Shown here: piece by piece, positions 5,588-5,952 of the stretch | How positions within the stretch are numbered: position 1 is the stretch's first letter | How the letters are laid out: the number at the start of each line of letters is the position of its first letter | Assembly: GCA_030839005.1 (NCBI GenBank) | Contig: JAUZEM010000358.1 | Location: 1-5,952, forward strand | Direction of reading: 5' to 3' | From: Actinomycetota bacterium | Lineage (GTDB): Bacteria; Actinomycetota; Acidimicrobiia; IMCC26256; PALSA-610 | Length of the DNA stretch: 5,952 nt | The notes under the pieces: generated by a model | What the model was told of the DNA's origin: nothing | Database searches by the model: none | Seen by the model: only the letters and a program-made list of their open reading frames with translations | Made by a program: the position numbers and the translations under genes

Positions 5588-5952
5588 GTGTCCTCCAGGG
5601 TCGCCATCGCCACCGTGCTCTCGCTCGCGACGGCGCTTTTCTACGCGATCAGCAACGTGCTCGAGCTGCTCGAGGCGGAGCAGGTGCCCGACGAGTACGC
5701 GATGCGACCGACACTGTTACTGCGTTTGATCAAGCGACCGAGGTGGCTGCTCGGCCTGCTCTCCGACTTCGGAGGATACATCTGTCACGCTGCAGCACTC
5801 GGGCTGGCGACGGTGGTGTTTGTCGAACCGATCCTGGCCACGGGGATCTTGATGTCGATGTTCATCGGCTCGGCGTTCGTGCATCGTCCGGTGCTGCGCG
5901 CCGACTGGATCGCCGCGGGGGTGCTCTCGGGCGGTCTCGCACTCTTCTTGTA
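5588..5952 (+). CDS. DMT-type integral membrane transporter, N-terminal part (partial)
   Basis: The first 121 codons of a membrane protein that runs off the window end. Start is GTG 5588, with GGAG at 5574-5577 ten bases upstream. Predicted membrane segments lie at residues ~5-25 (VAIATVLSLATALFYAISNV), ~53-75 (WLLGLLSDFGGYICHAAALG), ~76-98 (VVFVEPILATGILMSMFIG) and ~106-121 (DWIAAGVLSGGLALFL, continuing). A basic cytosolic loop (LLRLIKRPRW, 44-53) precedes the second helix. The RPRWLLG...G...A..LG...VV.P.L..G......G layout resembles actinobacterial DMT/EamA-like permeases of unknown substrate, usually ~280 residues with 8-10 helices. There is no signal peptide beyond TM1. Family call is from overall pattern; direction and substrate cannot be told. 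Confidence 0.7.
   Translation, partial: MSSRVAIATVLSLATALFYAISNVLELLEAEQVPDEYAMRPTLLLRLIKRPRWLLGLLSDFGGYICHAAALGLATVVFVEPILATGILMSMFIGSAFVHRPVLRADWIAAGVLSGGLALFL

Noticed and set aside
1..5952. A defence system, mobile element, CRISPR array or secondary-metabolite cluster
   Set aside because: No transposase, integrase, nuclease, toxin-antitoxin pair, regularly spaced repeats, or synthase/synthetase domains were seen. Gene content and base composition look uniform and metabolic.

Overview
The window reads as ordinary chromosomal DNA from a high-GC actinobacterium. Codon third positions are mostly G or C and GTG starts are common. The gene set also fits: an LLM-class flavin/F420-type oxidoreductase, an Rv1155-like PPOX/F420 protein, an Rv2913c-like amidohydrolase and a pair of SDR dehydrogenases. 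The lineage cannot be fixed further from sequence alone; an uncultured soil or freshwater actinobacterium (Acidimicrobiia-like) is a guess. No rRNA, tRNA, CRISPR array, insertion sequence, phage gene or integration site was seen.

Layout. Positions 1-236 (+) hold the 3' end of an LLM-class oxidoreductase. A 137-bp convergent gap (237-373) carries a repeat/hairpin cluster followed by a T-run, a likely terminator. On the minus strand, 3464 down to 374, is a two-gene unit: a 579-residue D-aminoacylase-like amidohydrolase, then 10 bp later a 446-residue malonyl-CoA decarboxylase. Only 23 bp separates the amidohydrolase ATG (3464) from a divergent plus-strand gene at 3488, and that gap holds a near-symmetric -10-like element. 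The plus strand then has two SDR genes joined by a 4-bp GTGA overlap (3488-4273 and 4270-5007), a small hairpin, a PPOX-class F420-dependent protein (5075-5491), a possible leaderless 18-codon ORF (5526-5582), and the start of a DMT-type membrane transporter (5588 to the window end).

How the genes may work together. The minus-strand pair suggests catabolism: the amidohydrolase would open an N-acyl or cyclic amide substrate, and the decarboxylase would turn malonyl-CoA into acetyl-CoA. The SDR pair looks translationally coupled, and its members appear to prefer different cofactors (NADP(H) for the first, NAD(H) for the second). Together they could act in successive oxidation/reduction steps on one substrate. 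No substrate can be assigned.

I did not find a clearly new system. The points most worth a second look are the amidohydrolase's missing canonical metal-binding histidines, the compact symmetric divergent promoter, the possible leader peptide before the transporter, and the repeat cluster at 305-347. Nearly all other long open frames are antisense or out-of-frame shadows typical of high-GC DNA.
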